64,000 nucleotides of DNA. Origin: Lachnospiraceae bacterium. GTDB taxonomy: Bacteria; Bacillota; Clostridia; Lachnospirales; Lachnospiraceae. Positions 8,482 through 17,434 of the stretch are shown one piece after another. The notes below the pieces were generated by a model. The model did no database searches, was not told the DNA's origin, and saw only the letters and a program-made list of their open reading frames with translations. Every line of letters begins with the position of its first letter. Position 1 is the stretch's first letter. The stretch covers positions 104,158 to 168,157 of the forward strand of contig JAIDFQ010000005.1 of NCBI GenBank assembly GCA_029054245.1, read 5' to 3'. Position numbers and translations under genes: made by a program.

Positions 8482-9606
8482 ATGAGTTTTATACCAGTTA
8501 ATGAACCGTTGTTAAATGGAAATGAAAAGAAATATTTATGTGAATGTATTGATACCGGGTGGATTTCGTCAGAAGGTCCGTTTGTCAAAGAATTTGAGCA
8601 GAAAATGAGTGCATCTGTTGGAAGAAAACACGGAATTGCCGTATCTAATGGTACTGCTGCGCTGGAAGTCGCAGTCCAGGCACTTGGAATCAGGGAAGGC
8701 GATGAAATTATTATGCCCACATTCACGATTATTTCCTGCGCGATGGCTGTCACGAAACTTGGAGCTGTTCCTGTATTGGTTGATAGCGATTTATATACAT
8801 GGAATATGAAAGTGGATGAAATAGAAGCCAAAATAACAGATAAAACAAAGGCGATTATGATCGTTCATCTATATGGTCTGCCTGTTGAAGTCGATGCAGT
8901 ATTAGCGTTGGCTGAGAAATATCATTTAAAGGTGATTGAAGACGCTGCCGAGATGCATGGGCAGACTTATAAGGGAAAGCCCTGTGGAAGCTTTGGGGAT
9001 ATCAGTACATTCAGTTTTTATCCGAATAAACATATTACAACAGGGGAAGGCGGCATGGTAGTCACAGATGATGAGGAACTGGCTGAAAGATGTCGCATGC
9101 TTAGAAATCTATGTTTCAGAAAAGATGTCAGGTATGTTCATGACGAAATCAGTGATAATTATAGGTTTACGAACTTGCAGGCGGCGGTGGGACTTGCACA
9201 GTTAGAGCGGCTGGAGGAATTTGTCGAGCGTAAAAGAGCAATGGGCAGGTATTACACAGAAAGATTGCAGGATATAGATGGATTAATATTGCCAGTCGAA
9301 AAGTTGGATTACGCAGATAATATCTATTGGGTATACGGAATGATTTTAGACAGAAATATTCAGACCGATAATAAAGCAGTTCAAAAGCTTTTGGCAGAAG
9401 AAGGCATCGGATCGCGGACTTTTTTCTGGTGCATGCATGAACAGCCGGTATACCAGAAGGAAGGTTTGTTTTCGGGTGAAGAATATCCTAATGCAGAATA
9501 TTTGGCAAGGAAAGGGTTTTATATCCCAAGTGGGCTTGCTTTGACGAAGGAGCAGATGGACAAAGTAATATTGGCTCTAAAGCGGGTAATGGCTCAAATT
9601 AATTGA
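8482..9606 (+). CDS. DegT/DnrJ/EryC1 sugar aminotransferase (perosamine synthase-like)
   Basis: A 374-residue PLP enzyme that aminates a keto group on a nucleotide sugar. SNGTAALE (55-62) binds the cofactor phosphate, EDAAEMHG (153-160) holds the aspartate that pairs with the pyridine nitrogen, and FYPNKHITTGEGGM places the Schiff-base lysine at K183. Length and motifs are closest to GDP-perosamine synthase (Per/RfbE), though 3- and 4-aminotransferases for dTDP and UDP sugars look similar. AGAGGA precedes the ATG. The likely 4-keto substrate could come from the epimerase/dehydratase encoded at 24.2 kb. A methyltransferase two genes downstream resembles amino-sugar N-methyltransferases, so a methylated amino sugar is possible. 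Confidence 0.88.
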   Translation: MSFIPVNEPLLNGNEKKYLCECIDTGWISSEGPFVKEFEQKMSASVGRKHGIAVSNGTAALEVAVQALGIREGDEIIMPTFTIISCAMAVTKLGAVPVLVDSDLYTWNMKVDEIEAKITDKTKAIMIVHLYGLPVEVDAVLALAEKYHLKVIEDAAEMHGQTYKGKPCGSFGDISTFSFYPNKHITTGEGGMVVTDDEELAERCRMLRNLCFRKDVRYVHDEISDNYRFTNLQAAVGLAQLERLEEFVERKRAMGRYYTERLQDIDGLILPVEKLDYADNIYWVYGMILDRNIQTDNKAVQKLLAEEGIGSRTFFWCMHEQPVYQKEGLFSGEEYPNAEYLARKGFYIPSGLALTKEQMDKVILALKRVMAQIN

Positions 9607-9618
9607 TGGAGGATAGAA

Positions 9619-10878
9619 ATGGATAAGAAAAAGGTAGTAGTTTTTGGACTGGGAAGGGTATATAGAACTTTCCTGGATGTATATGACAGGTCAAAAATGG
9701 ATATTATTGCGCTAAGCGATAACAATAGAAGCTTATTTGAAATGGGGATAGAGGGTTGTGAAAATCTTGTAAAACCAGAGGAAATTAATAAATTAGATTT
9801 CGATTATATCATTGTTACGTGCAGTTTTTATGATGAAATTAAGAAACAGCTCATAGGCTATGGGATTCATAAAGAATGTATTTTGAATTTTTATACTGTA
9901 TGGGAAAACTTGTTAGTTCAGGATAATTATCAGAATCATGATGATCTGCTGGAATTACTAAAAGGAAATGTGCCGATGGCAGTGCATTATGAATATGAAT
10001 TTCATAAACTAAATATGCTTCAAGAAAAAAATCTTTTTTTAAGTGCCAAGAACTTTATCAATTCTACGAAAAATCAAAAAATAAACACATTAGAAGAGGT
10101 AGAATTTCAAGTATATTCCCAATTTGGAGAGGATGGAATTATTCAGTGGCTGATTCATAATGTTGAAATTGAGAATAAAACATTTGTTGAATTTGGTGTT
10201 GACGATTATTCGGAAGCCAATACAAAGTTTTTGTTGATGAATAATAATTGGTCCGGTCTGGTGATGGATGGTAATGTTGAAAGTATAGATCGACTGAAAA
10301 AATGGAATCGTATGTGGCTGTATGATTTAACCGCGGTAGCTGCTTTTATAACAAAAGATAATATAAATTCTCTTATTTCACAAGCCGGGTATGTGGGTGA
10401 TATTGGTATATTAAGTATAGATTTGGATGGAAATGATTACTGGATTTTAAAAGCGATAGATTGTGTGTCTCCCCGTATTTTGATTTGTGAATACAACAAT
10501 GCGTATGGAAGGGAAGAGATGGTAAGTGTTCCTTATGATGCGGAATTTATGCGGACGAAAAAGCACTATAGCAATTTATATTGGGGAGCATCCATTGCGG
10601 CATTTTGCGACTGGGCTGAGAAAAATGGATATTATTATATGGGAAGTAACAGCGCAGGAAATAATGCCTTTTTTGCCAGAAAGGACTGCATAAAGAAAGA
10701 CAGGGTTCCTGCCGGGGCAAAGGTATTTGTGGAAAGCAAATACAGAGAAAGCATAGATGAAAAAGGGCAATTTACTTATTTAAGTGGTATTGAACGTTTG
10801 AAATGTATGAAAGAAATGGAATTAGTTAATTTGAAAACGAATTGTGTAGATACCATAAAGAATATATATCATATATAG
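9619..10878 (+). CDS. Rossmann-domain plus FkbM-like methyltransferase
   Basis: A 419-residue two-part protein. Residues 5-95 are a small Rossmann-like unit: KKVVVFGLGRVYRTFLD, ALSDNN, then FDYIIVTCSFYDEI and YGIHKECIL. It resembles the C-terminal nucleotide-sugar domain of C-methyltransferases and the PglD N-terminal domain. After a helical linker, residues about 160-380 match a family of FkbM-like SAM methyltransferases: YSQFGEDGIIQWL, FVEFGVDDYSEAN, and IDLDGNDYWIL in place of the DIEG motif. ATG 9619 follows GGAGG. The protein belongs to a series of nine in this locus with the same small domain. Substrate is unknown; FkbM enzymes usually O-methylate sugars. Confidence 0.65.
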   Translation: MDKKKVVVFGLGRVYRTFLDVYDRSKMDIIALSDNNRSLFEMGIEGCENLVKPEEINKLDFDYIIVTCSFYDEIKKQLIGYGIHKECILNFYTVWENLLVQDNYQNHDDLLELLKGNVPMAVHYEYEFHKLNMLQEKNLFLSAKNFINSTKNQKINTLEEVEFQVYSQFGEDGIIQWLIHNVEIENKTFVEFGVDDYSEANTKFLLMNNNWSGLVMDGNVESIDRLKKWNRMWLYDLTAVAAFITKDNINSLISQAGYVGDIGILSIDLDGNDYWILKAIDCVSPRILICEYNNAYGREEMVSVPYDAEFMRTKKHYSNLYWGASIAAFCDWAEKNGYYYMGSNSAGNNAFFARKDCIKKDRVPAGAKVFVESKYRESIDEKGQFTYLSGIERLKCMKEMELVNLKTNCVDTIKNIYHI

Positions 10879-10887
10879 AGGTTTAAT

Positions 10888-11646
10888 ATGGAAGTGTTTG
10901 GAGATTACGCATATTATTATAATGCATTTTATAAGGACAAAAATTATATAGAGGAAGCGTTGCAGGTAGATTCTCTTTTAAAAAGATATGGAAAAAATGT
11001 CTCTACAGTAATCAATTATGGCTGTGGAACGGGAAGACATGATGTTGAACTGGCTAAATTAGGGTATCAATGTGAAGGAATAGATTTAAGCCCCCTTATG
11101 ATCAGCCTGGCAAGGGAAAATGCGGAGCAGGAAAATCTGGAGATAGATTTTTCAATTTCAGATGTCCGGAATTACGAGCCAAAGCAGCAGTATGATGCGG
11201 TAATATCATTGTTTCATGTGATGAGTTATCAGACTTCGAATGAGGATATTCTTGCCGCTTTTCGGAGCGCGAGGAAAGCGTTAAGCAAGGGCGGATTATT
11301 TCTTTTTGACGTATGGTATGGTCCAGGGGTATTGAGTGATAAACCAAGTGTAAGGGTCAAGGAGATTGAGGATGATAGAAACAGGCTTGTCAGAATTGCA
11401 AGACCGGTAATGCATGATGATAAAAATGTAGTAGATGTAAATTATGAGGTGCAGGTGATTAATAAGGAAACAAGCAAGGTTCAAACGATAAATGAAACCC
11501 ATAATATGAGATATTTTTTCAGACCGGAATTAGAAATGCTATTAGGTGAGGCAGGATTCAAGCTGTTGGACAATTTGGATTGCAACACACTTGGAAAAAC
11601 AAGCTTTGACTCATGGACAAGTTATTTTGTGGCAAAGGCGCAATAA
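10888..11646 (+). CDS. Class I SAM methyltransferase (amino-sugar N-methyltransferase-like)
   Basis: A 252-residue methyltransferase. GCGTGRHD (45-52) is the SAM-binding loop and EGIDLSPLM (63-71) carries the acidic residue for the ribose. YDAVISLFHVMSYQ is motif IV, and RKALSKGGLFLFDVWY is motif V/VI. This pattern is shared with DesVI/TylM1-type N,N-dimethyltransferases of dTDP-amino sugars. It starts 9 nt after the preceding gene with AGAGG in between, so the two are cotranscribed. Unlike its neighbours it lacks the extra small Rossmann domain. Cytoplasmic, with no membrane segments. Confidence 0.8.
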   Translation: MEVFGDYAYYYNAFYKDKNYIEEALQVDSLLKRYGKNVSTVINYGCGTGRHDVELAKLGYQCEGIDLSPLMISLARENAEQENLEIDFSISDVRNYEPKQQYDAVISLFHVMSYQTSNEDILAAFRSARKALSKGGLFLFDVWYGPGVLSDKPSVRVKEIEDDRNRLVRIARPVMHDDKNVVDVNYEVQVINKETSKVQTINETHNMRYFFRPELEMLLGEAGFKLLDNLDCNTLGKTSFDSWTSYFVAKAQ

Positions 11647-11667
11647 AAATATTGAAGAAGGAATATT

Positions 11668-12765
11668 ATGGAAAAAGTATTACTGCTATGTCTTCAAGCG
11701 GGGTGTCCGATTGAGTTTTCGCCGGCGAGATATCAGCTTATACAAGAATTGCGAAAGCAAAATTATGAGATTTATGTTTTCTATCCTGGAACGATAGTGA
11801 ATAAGGAAATCAGAGGACAAATACATCATGCTACGAATACCTTGAATTTAAACAAAAAAGACATAAGAAGACGAATAATGAATATAGCGCCGAAGCATGT
11901 CATAGCATTTACTTATGAGGATGCCGTCATGCTTTATGATCTTCCATTTGTAATGAAAAAAACGTCGTTCATATACTTTAATTTGGAAATATATACGGCA
12001 TACATGGAACGATATATACAGCCTCAAGGCTTTCTTTTTAATATAAGGTGCCGAGCCGCATATATGCCCAATAAAGTGAAAGAGACTATTTATACAAAGC
12101 AATGCAAAGTGTTCGTCATTCAAGATGCTTTACGCAAAAGGGTAGCAAAAAAATTTTATTTAAGCCATCCCAATACATTATTGGTTCCAAATTCATATAC
12201 GTATTGTGAGGAAGAGGAATGGGGAACAGAACGCAATGGAATGATTTATTCTGGTGGAATGAATAAAAATGTACTTAGGTCGTTTGTAGAAGGTATGGAT
12301 ACATTGCCGGATTTACCGATTACACTTTCAGGAGTGACTGACGAATGGTTTCGGGCACAATATAAAAAGATATGCAAAATGCATCCAAGCGTAAAGGTGC
12401 ATGAGCAAAAGTTATCACCTGAAATGTTTACGGAATACTTAAAGCAATTTGCGGTTGGTTTAATTTGGTACAGCCCTTCGAAGGATGAAAACATAAACAA
12501 TATTGGAATGTCATCCGGTAAGTTTTTTAAACATCTTAGTCTTGGACAGCCTGTTATCGTGCCTGAATGTCCTGGTATGAGTAGAATGGTTGAAAAGTAT
12601 AAGCTGGGAATCGTTATTCATGATTCATCTGAATTAAAAGAGGCATATGAGAAAATTATGAATAATTATTCGTATTATCAAAAAAATATTAAATGCATAT
12701 ATAAAAATAAATTTGATTATGCAAAGGTGATTCGCCCTTTTTTGGATCAATTGAAGAAAATTTAA
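11668..12765 (+). CDS. GT-B glycosyltransferase (GT4-like)
   Basis: A 365-residue glycosyltransferase of GT-B build. The N-terminal Rossmann half starts MEKVLLLCLQAGCPIEFSPARY and ends near VFVIQDALRKRVAKKF. The second half starts with LVPNSY and GMIYSGGM, and has HEQKLSPEMFTEYLKQFAVGLIWY then GMSSGKFFKHLSLGQPVIVPECPGMSRMV. That last part is where GT4 enzymes carry the donor-binding E(x7)E region, although the standard glutamate pair is not clear here. AAGGA precedes the ATG. Donor and acceptor are unknown. Confidence 0.7.
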   Translation: MEKVLLLCLQAGCPIEFSPARYQLIQELRKQNYEIYVFYPGTIVNKEIRGQIHHATNTLNLNKKDIRRRIMNIAPKHVIAFTYEDAVMLYDLPFVMKKTSFIYFNLEIYTAYMERYIQPQGFLFNIRCRAAYMPNKVKETIYTKQCKVFVIQDALRKRVAKKFYLSHPNTLLVPNSYTYCEEEEWGTERNGMIYSGGMNKNVLRSFVEGMDTLPDLPITLSGVTDEWFRAQYKKICKMHPSVKVHEQKLSPEMFTEYLKQFAVGLIWYSPSKDENINNIGMSSGKFFKHLSLGQPVIVPECPGMSRMVEKYKLGIVIHDSSELKEAYEKIMNNYSYYQKNIKCIYKNKFDYAKVIRPFLDQLKKI

Positions 12766-12796
12766 GGCAAAAATAAAATGTGAAGGAGAAGATCTT

Positions 12797-13276
12797 ATGA
12801 AAAAAGGTATTATTTCTGTATTATCAGTATTAACAGGTGCAGCCATAGGAGCCGGCTTGACAGGGAAAGTGAAAGAAGAATCACTAAAACAGGCTAATCA
12901 TTATGGGAACAAACACTTAGAAATGTTCTTAATGATGAACCAATGGGTAAAAGTGAAGCAGGAAGGAGGAAATCTGGCTTCCTTTTTTGAAAAAAATAAT
13001 TATAAAAAAATTGCAATATATGGCATGGGCTATGCAGGAGAAACTTTGGTAGAAGAACTGAAAGGGAGCAATATAGAAATTGCATATGGAATTGATCAAA
13101 AAGCAGATTCTATTTTTGCAGATATAAATGTCGTTTTTCCGGATAACCCGCTGGATGATGTTGATGCGATAGTAGTAACAGCGATTACCTTTTTTGATGA
13201 AATAGAAGAAAGATTGTCAAAAAAAGTGGATTGTCCAATTTTGTCGCTGGAAGATGTTTTATATGAAATGCAGTAA
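12797..13276 (+). CDS. Stand-alone Rossmann-like domain with N-terminal membrane segment
   Basis: A 159-residue protein. Residues 4-24 (KGIISVLSVLTGAAIGAGLT) form a glycine/alanine-rich hydrophobic segment that could span or anchor in the membrane. After a helical linker, residues about 68-150 are the same small Rossmann-like domain found in eight neighbours: KKIAIYGMGYAGETLVEEL, AYGIDQKAD, VDAIVVTAITFFDEIEERL. No catalytic domain is attached. It may be a membrane docking partner or a sensor for the same ligand that the fused copies bind, but this is only inference. AAGGAG precedes the ATG. Confidence 0.55.
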   Translation: MKKGIISVLSVLTGAAIGAGLTGKVKEESLKQANHYGNKHLEMFLMMNQWVKVKQEGGNLASFFEKNNYKKIAIYGMGYAGETLVEELKGSNIEIAYGIDQKADSIFADINVVFPDNPLDDVDAIVVTAITFFDEIEERLSKKVDCPILSLEDVLYEMQ

Positions 13277-13338
13277 GTATATTTACATTCTGGCAGATTC
13301 AAGGTGTGCTGCTTAGACGAAAGCGGAGGCAAACAGAT

Positions 13339-14415
13339 ATGAAAGCAATTGTATGGGGAGTAGGCAGGATTGCCAAGGATTACTATACGAAAAAAGTTCT
13401 ATACAGAAATTATGAGATTATCGCATTTACCGACAACAACTCCGCCCTCTGGCATACGGAATTTAACGGCGTACCGATTTTGCCTCCTGGAGAAATTTTG
13501 AAACTTCAGTTTGATGCAATTTTTATCTGGAATATATTTATTGATGAAATAATGAAGCAATTAGTGGAAGAACTGCATGTATCAGAGGATAAGATTCATA
13601 CATTTCAGGATTTGGAAAAAGATCTTTGCAGGGATTTAATGAAGGAAAACAAGAACAGCAAGGATGTTGAGATAAGAAAAATTTTGGATTATTATCAGGA
13701 CAAAGGATTCAATATCTATGGGTATTATGATAAGGAGCCTTCATTACCCTGTTTTGTAGAGCGCGATAATGAGGGATGGCCTTTTATTATGTTTGAAGGT
13801 AAAAGGATGTATTACCCGAAGGCGTATGCATTTCCAAGGGAGGATGGAAGAGAATGTGTCTATGATGTTCTGTTTGAACAGGGAGAGCATTCGCCCCATC
13901 AGTACATAACAAAAGAAGGACAGATACGGGATGGAAGCGTAATTATTGATGCGGGCGTATGTGAAGGCAATTTTTCACTCAGATATATTGATCAGGCAAA
14001 AAAAGTGTACCTCATTGAATCTGACCCAGAGTGGATGGCAGCATTAAAAAAGACTTTTAAGGATTATGAGGATAAAGTAGTATTCTGTCAGAAATTCTTA
14101 ACAAGATATGACTCGGCGACAACGATTACCTTAGACACTTTAGTAAAAGAAAAGATTGATTTCTTAAAAATGGATATAGAAGGAGCTGAAATAGACGCAT
14201 TGCTGGGAGGAAAGGAAATCCTAAAAAGGAGCAATGCCAATTGCGCTATTTGTAGTTATCATAGAAAAAATGATGCAGAGAATATTAGTTGGATCATGAA
14301 GAATCTGGGATATCGGACATCGGAATCAGAAGGATACATGTTCTTTGTATATGATGAACGGATTGCCGATTCTATGGATTTTCGGAGAGGCTTAGTTTAT
14401 GCTGATAAAGCATGA
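13339..14415 (+). CDS. Rossmann-domain plus FkbM-family methyltransferase
   Basis: A 358-residue protein; ATG 13339 is chosen because GGAGG lies at 13325-13329, and the frame is open back to a GTG at 13306. Residues 1-95 are the recurring small Rossmann-like domain (MKAIVWGVGRIAKDYY, AFTDNN, FDAIFIWNIFIDEI, HVSEDKIHTF). Residues about 195-340 are an FkbM-family SAM methyltransferase: GSVIIDAGVCEGNFS near 204, a VYLIESDPEW ribose-binding strand and FLKMDIEGAEIDAL near 277, the hallmark DIEG motif. FkbM enzymes usually O-methylate sugars or polyketides. Its stop overlaps the region upstream of the next gene by a few codons, pointing to tight translational coupling. Confidence 0.75.
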   Translation: MKAIVWGVGRIAKDYYTKKVLYRNYEIIAFTDNNSALWHTEFNGVPILPPGEILKLQFDAIFIWNIFIDEIMKQLVEELHVSEDKIHTFQDLEKDLCRDLMKENKNSKDVEIRKILDYYQDKGFNIYGYYDKEPSLPCFVERDNEGWPFIMFEGKRMYYPKAYAFPREDGRECVYDVLFEQGEHSPHQYITKEGQIRDGSVIIDAGVCEGNFSLRYIDQAKKVYLIESDPEWMAALKKTFKDYEDKVVFCQKFLTRYDSATTITLDTLVKEKIDFLKMDIEGAEIDALLGGKEILKRSNANCAICSYHRKNDAENISWIMKNLGYRTSESEGYMFFVYDERIADSMDFRRGLVYADKA

Positions 14416-14434
14416 TGAATTGAGGGATGACAGT

Positions 14435-15364
14435 ATGAAAAAAGTAGTGATGTTCGGTGCAGGAAATATGGGAAGGGGCTATTTTCATAATCCCAATAGG
14501 AAATACGAGATTGTTGCAGTGCTGGACAATAATAAAGATTTGGTGGGAAAAACGTTTGAAAATGAGATTCCGATTATCAGCCTGGATGAATATTTAGAAA
14601 CATATAGGGCTTATGATATTGTAATAGCAGTATTTGAGCCGCAGAAGATTGAAAATCAGCTTAAGGAGGCAGGCATTTATAACTATTGCATTGCGCCGGA
14701 GATTTATGTTTTAGAGGATGTTCCCACTGATTCTGATATCAGCCATGGAAATTGGGCGTCTTATTTGGAGGAGATGTTCAATAAAGAAGGTATGGAAATA
14801 TTAGAGGTGGGCGCAAGAAATGTTACGGGAGATGTTTTCCGTAATCGTTTTTCAAAGGCAAACTATACTGGATTTGACTATTATCCGGGGGATAACGTGG
14901 ATGTTGTCGGAGATGCACACGAACTAAGCAGCTATTTCAATAAGAAATTCGATTTGATTTTTTGCAGTGCTGTTTTTGAGCATTTGGCAATGCCCTGGAA
15001 AGCTTCCATGGAAATGGTGAAATTGCTGAAAACGAACGGGTATGTTTTTATTGAAACACATTATTCGTATTCCAGCCACGAAAGACCCTGGCATTTCTTT
15101 CAATTTAGTGAGAATGCGTTGGATGCGTTGTTTCCGGAAAAGTTCGGGATGCAGTGTGTTAAAAAAGGCTGTTCCAATTTGATTGAGGGTAGGTTCTCAG
15201 AGTATGCTTCGGAGTATCTTGTGGGGCAAAGAGTCAGAGGGCTTTACTGTCATTCCGAATATCTGGGGCAAAAAGTAAAAGAAGTGGGCGAAATTTCATG
15301 GGATAACTTGCATCTGGAAGATGTAGTGAAGTCAACAGAATACCCCAAACCGCAACAAGAATGA
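14435..15364 (+). CDS. Rossmann-domain plus class I SAM methyltransferase
   Basis: A 309-residue protein. ATG 14435 has GAGGG 8 nt upstream; an in-frame ATG at 14399 would overlap the preceding gene by 17 bases. Residues 1-95 are the shared small domain (KKVVMFGAGNMGRGYF, AVLDNNKDLVG, YDIVIAVFEPQKIENQL). Residues about 110-290 form a SAM methyltransferase with MEILEVGARN near 120, an FDYYPGDNVDVVGDAHEL strand and FDLIFCSAVFEHLAMPWKA, followed by RPWHFFQFS. The last segments resemble methyltransferases acting on lipid- or polymer-linked sugars. It differs from the FkbM copies, so several methyl transfers probably occur on the same glycan. Confidence 0.7.
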   Translation: MKKVVMFGAGNMGRGYFHNPNRKYEIVAVLDNNKDLVGKTFENEIPIISLDEYLETYRAYDIVIAVFEPQKIENQLKEAGIYNYCIAPEIYVLEDVPTDSDISHGNWASYLEEMFNKEGMEILEVGARNVTGDVFRNRFSKANYTGFDYYPGDNVDVVGDAHELSSYFNKKFDLIFCSAVFEHLAMPWKASMEMVKLLKTNGYVFIETHYSYSSHERPWHFFQFSENALDALFPEKFGMQCVKKGCSNLIEGRFSEYASEYLVGQRVRGLYCHSEYLGQKVKEVGEISWDNLHLEDVVKSTEYPKPQQE

Positions 15365-15416
15365 TTTTGATATACAGATAAATCATTATGGGACAAATAG
15401 AGGATATATAGGAAAC

Positions 15417-17360
15417 ATGAAAAGATTATGTATCTATCTTACTTACGACAAACAAGGCATAGTTGATTCTTATATCGAGTACATGCTTAAGGAGTTAAGG
15501 ACGATAGCCGATCGTTTAATTGTGGTATGTAATCAGCCCCAGATCGTATCGGGGGAGCATTTCCTTAAATGTGCTGATTACATATATTACAGGGAGAATC
15601 TGGGCTTTGACGCCGGCGGCTTTAAAGATGCGCTGTGCGAGTATATCGGATGGAATCAGGTATGGGAGTATGACGAACTGGTATTGGCGAATGATTCTTT
15701 TTTTGGACCATTTAGACCAATGAGGGAAATTTTTGACGAAATGAACCAGAAGGAAGCAGACTTCTGGGGATTGACGATGCATAAAGAGTATACCAATCAG
15801 GATGGCACGCGGCTGACGCCGGAGCATGTGCAATCCTTCTTTTTGGTATTCCGCAGTAAGCTGCTGCATTCTGACTTATTTCAGGAGTTTTGGGAGTCGA
15901 TGCCGTATTACCAGTCATTTTCAGAAGCAATTGAAAAATATGAGAAGCAGCTCACAAAATTTTTTAACAGTGCAGGTTACAGCTATACTGGTTATGCAGA
16001 TACAAGAGCCAACGACACTGACAACATCAAAAACAATTTTAACCAGTTCATCATGATACCCAATGAGTTGGTTCAAAAGCGCAGATTCCCATTCCTGAAG
16101 AAGCAGCAGATTGCATACCATACGTTGGATCAGCAGACCCAGGAAAACATTCCCCTTGTATTGGATTACATAAAAAAGCACACAAATTATGACATCAACA
16201 TGATTTACGAAAATATCATCCGTCTGATGAATGTTTCTGATTTGCAGCGCAGGCTGTGCTTACACTATATTTTGGATGAAAAGCAGGAAACAGGAGGATT
16301 ACAGGCTTCCAAAATCGCAGTGGCAGTGTTGATAGAGCACAGCAGTTCCTTTGCATACGTAATGGAAAAAGTAAAGAAATTATGGGACAAATATCACATT
16401 TTGGTTTTGGCGAAGTCGCAGGAACTCCTGAATGGATATAAAGAAAAAGGATTGGAATGCATAGAATGTATAGAGGATAATAGACACACTATTATCGATA
16501 AACTGATTTCCTTTGATTTGGTTTGTGTATTGCATGATGCAGATATGTCTTCAGACAGGATTCCAAGTTATGTGGGAAAGTCGAAGTTTTATAATATATG
16601 GGAAAACTTGGCTGGCAGTGACGACTATATAAGGAATGTAGTTGATCTATTTAGACAAAATGAAAAAGTGGGCATTTTGACGGCGCCCAGGGCTAACTTT
16701 GGAGATTATTTTGGCAGCACTGGCGCAGGATGGAATGGACGGTTTGAAGAGGTGCGCAGGTGCATGGACGAAAAGCAGGTGCAATGTCATCTGGATTATT
16801 TGAAGCCGCCTTTTGAAATCATTGAAAATTATTGGATCAGGGGCGGATTGTTTGCATGCTTAAGAAGCTGGGAGCCGGAATTTTTAGAACTGCTTCCTTG
16901 GATATGGTGTTACATTGCGCAGAGCAGGGGATTTCTTACAGGCACGGTTGAGAGCAGAAGATATGCAGGGATGAATGAGATCAATAAGCAGTATTATCTG
17001 GATGCTATTGGGGCGCAGATCAGGGAACAGTTTGGCGGGTTTCATAGTTTTGTGGAATTACAGGAAGTGCTTTCTAAAAGGGCAGTGGTAGATTATTGTC
17101 AGAAGCATGAAAAGATTTACGTATATGGCACAGGGGAATTTGCCAAAAAATTCAGTCCGGTAATGCCCAATATAGAGGCATATGTTGTGTCTGATAATCA
17201 GAATAAGCAGCAAGTCTTTCGGGGCAGAAAAGTGCTTTATCTTTCAGAAATCAGCAATATAGAAGGTACGGGGCTTGTGGTCTGTCTGGACAAAACAAAT
17301 CAGGCACAAGTGGTGCCTCAATTACGGAAGCGGGGATTTAAGGACTACTTTTGTGTCTGA
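15417..17360 (+). CDS. RgpF-like rhamnan-synthesis glycosyltransferase with C-terminal Rossmann domain
   Basis: A 647-residue protein. Residues 1-250 match the rhamnan synthesis protein F family: MKRLCIYLTYDKQGIV, RENLGFDAGGFKDAL (59-73), ELVLANDSFFGPF and QSFFLVFRSKLL. Residues about 300-540 look like a second family repeat (HDADMSSDRIPSY, TAPRANFGDYFG, FWIRGGLF-type segment). Residues about 566-647 are the recurring small Rossmann-like domain (KIYVYGTGEFAKKF, VSDNQNK, GLVVCLDK), here at the C terminus instead of the N terminus. RgpF enzymes add rhamnose or glucose side units to cell-wall polysaccharides. The order of domains makes this the only C-terminal fusion in the group. Confidence 0.75.
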   Translation: MKRLCIYLTYDKQGIVDSYIEYMLKELRTIADRLIVVCNQPQIVSGEHFLKCADYIYYRENLGFDAGGFKDALCEYIGWNQVWEYDELVLANDSFFGPFRPMREIFDEMNQKEADFWGLTMHKEYTNQDGTRLTPEHVQSFFLVFRSKLLHSDLFQEFWESMPYYQSFSEAIEKYEKQLTKFFNSAGYSYTGYADTRANDTDNIKNNFNQFIMIPNELVQKRRFPFLKKQQIAYHTLDQQTQENIPLVLDYIKKHTNYDINMIYENIIRLMNVSDLQRRLCLHYILDEKQETGGLQASKIAVAVLIEHSSSFAYVMEKVKKLWDKYHILVLAKSQELLNGYKEKGLECIECIEDNRHTIIDKLISFDLVCVLHDADMSSDRIPSYVGKSKFYNIWENLAGSDDYIRNVVDLFRQNEKVGILTAPRANFGDYFGSTGAGWNGRFEEVRRCMDEKQVQCHLDYLKPPFEIIENYWIRGGLFACLRSWEPEFLELLPWIWCYIAQSRGFLTGTVESRRYAGMNEINKQYYLDAIGAQIREQFGGFHSFVELQEVLSKRAVVDYCQKHEKIYVYGTGEFAKKFSPVMPNIEAYVVSDNQNKQQVFRGRKVLYLSEISNIEGTGLVVCLDKTNQAQVVPQLRKRGFKDYFCV

Positions 17361-17434
17361 GACTTGGCAGATGTTTGGTCCGATAAGACTACGGGTAAAG
17401 TGCGTTGATAATTGGTGAGATGGGTGGAATGTGT

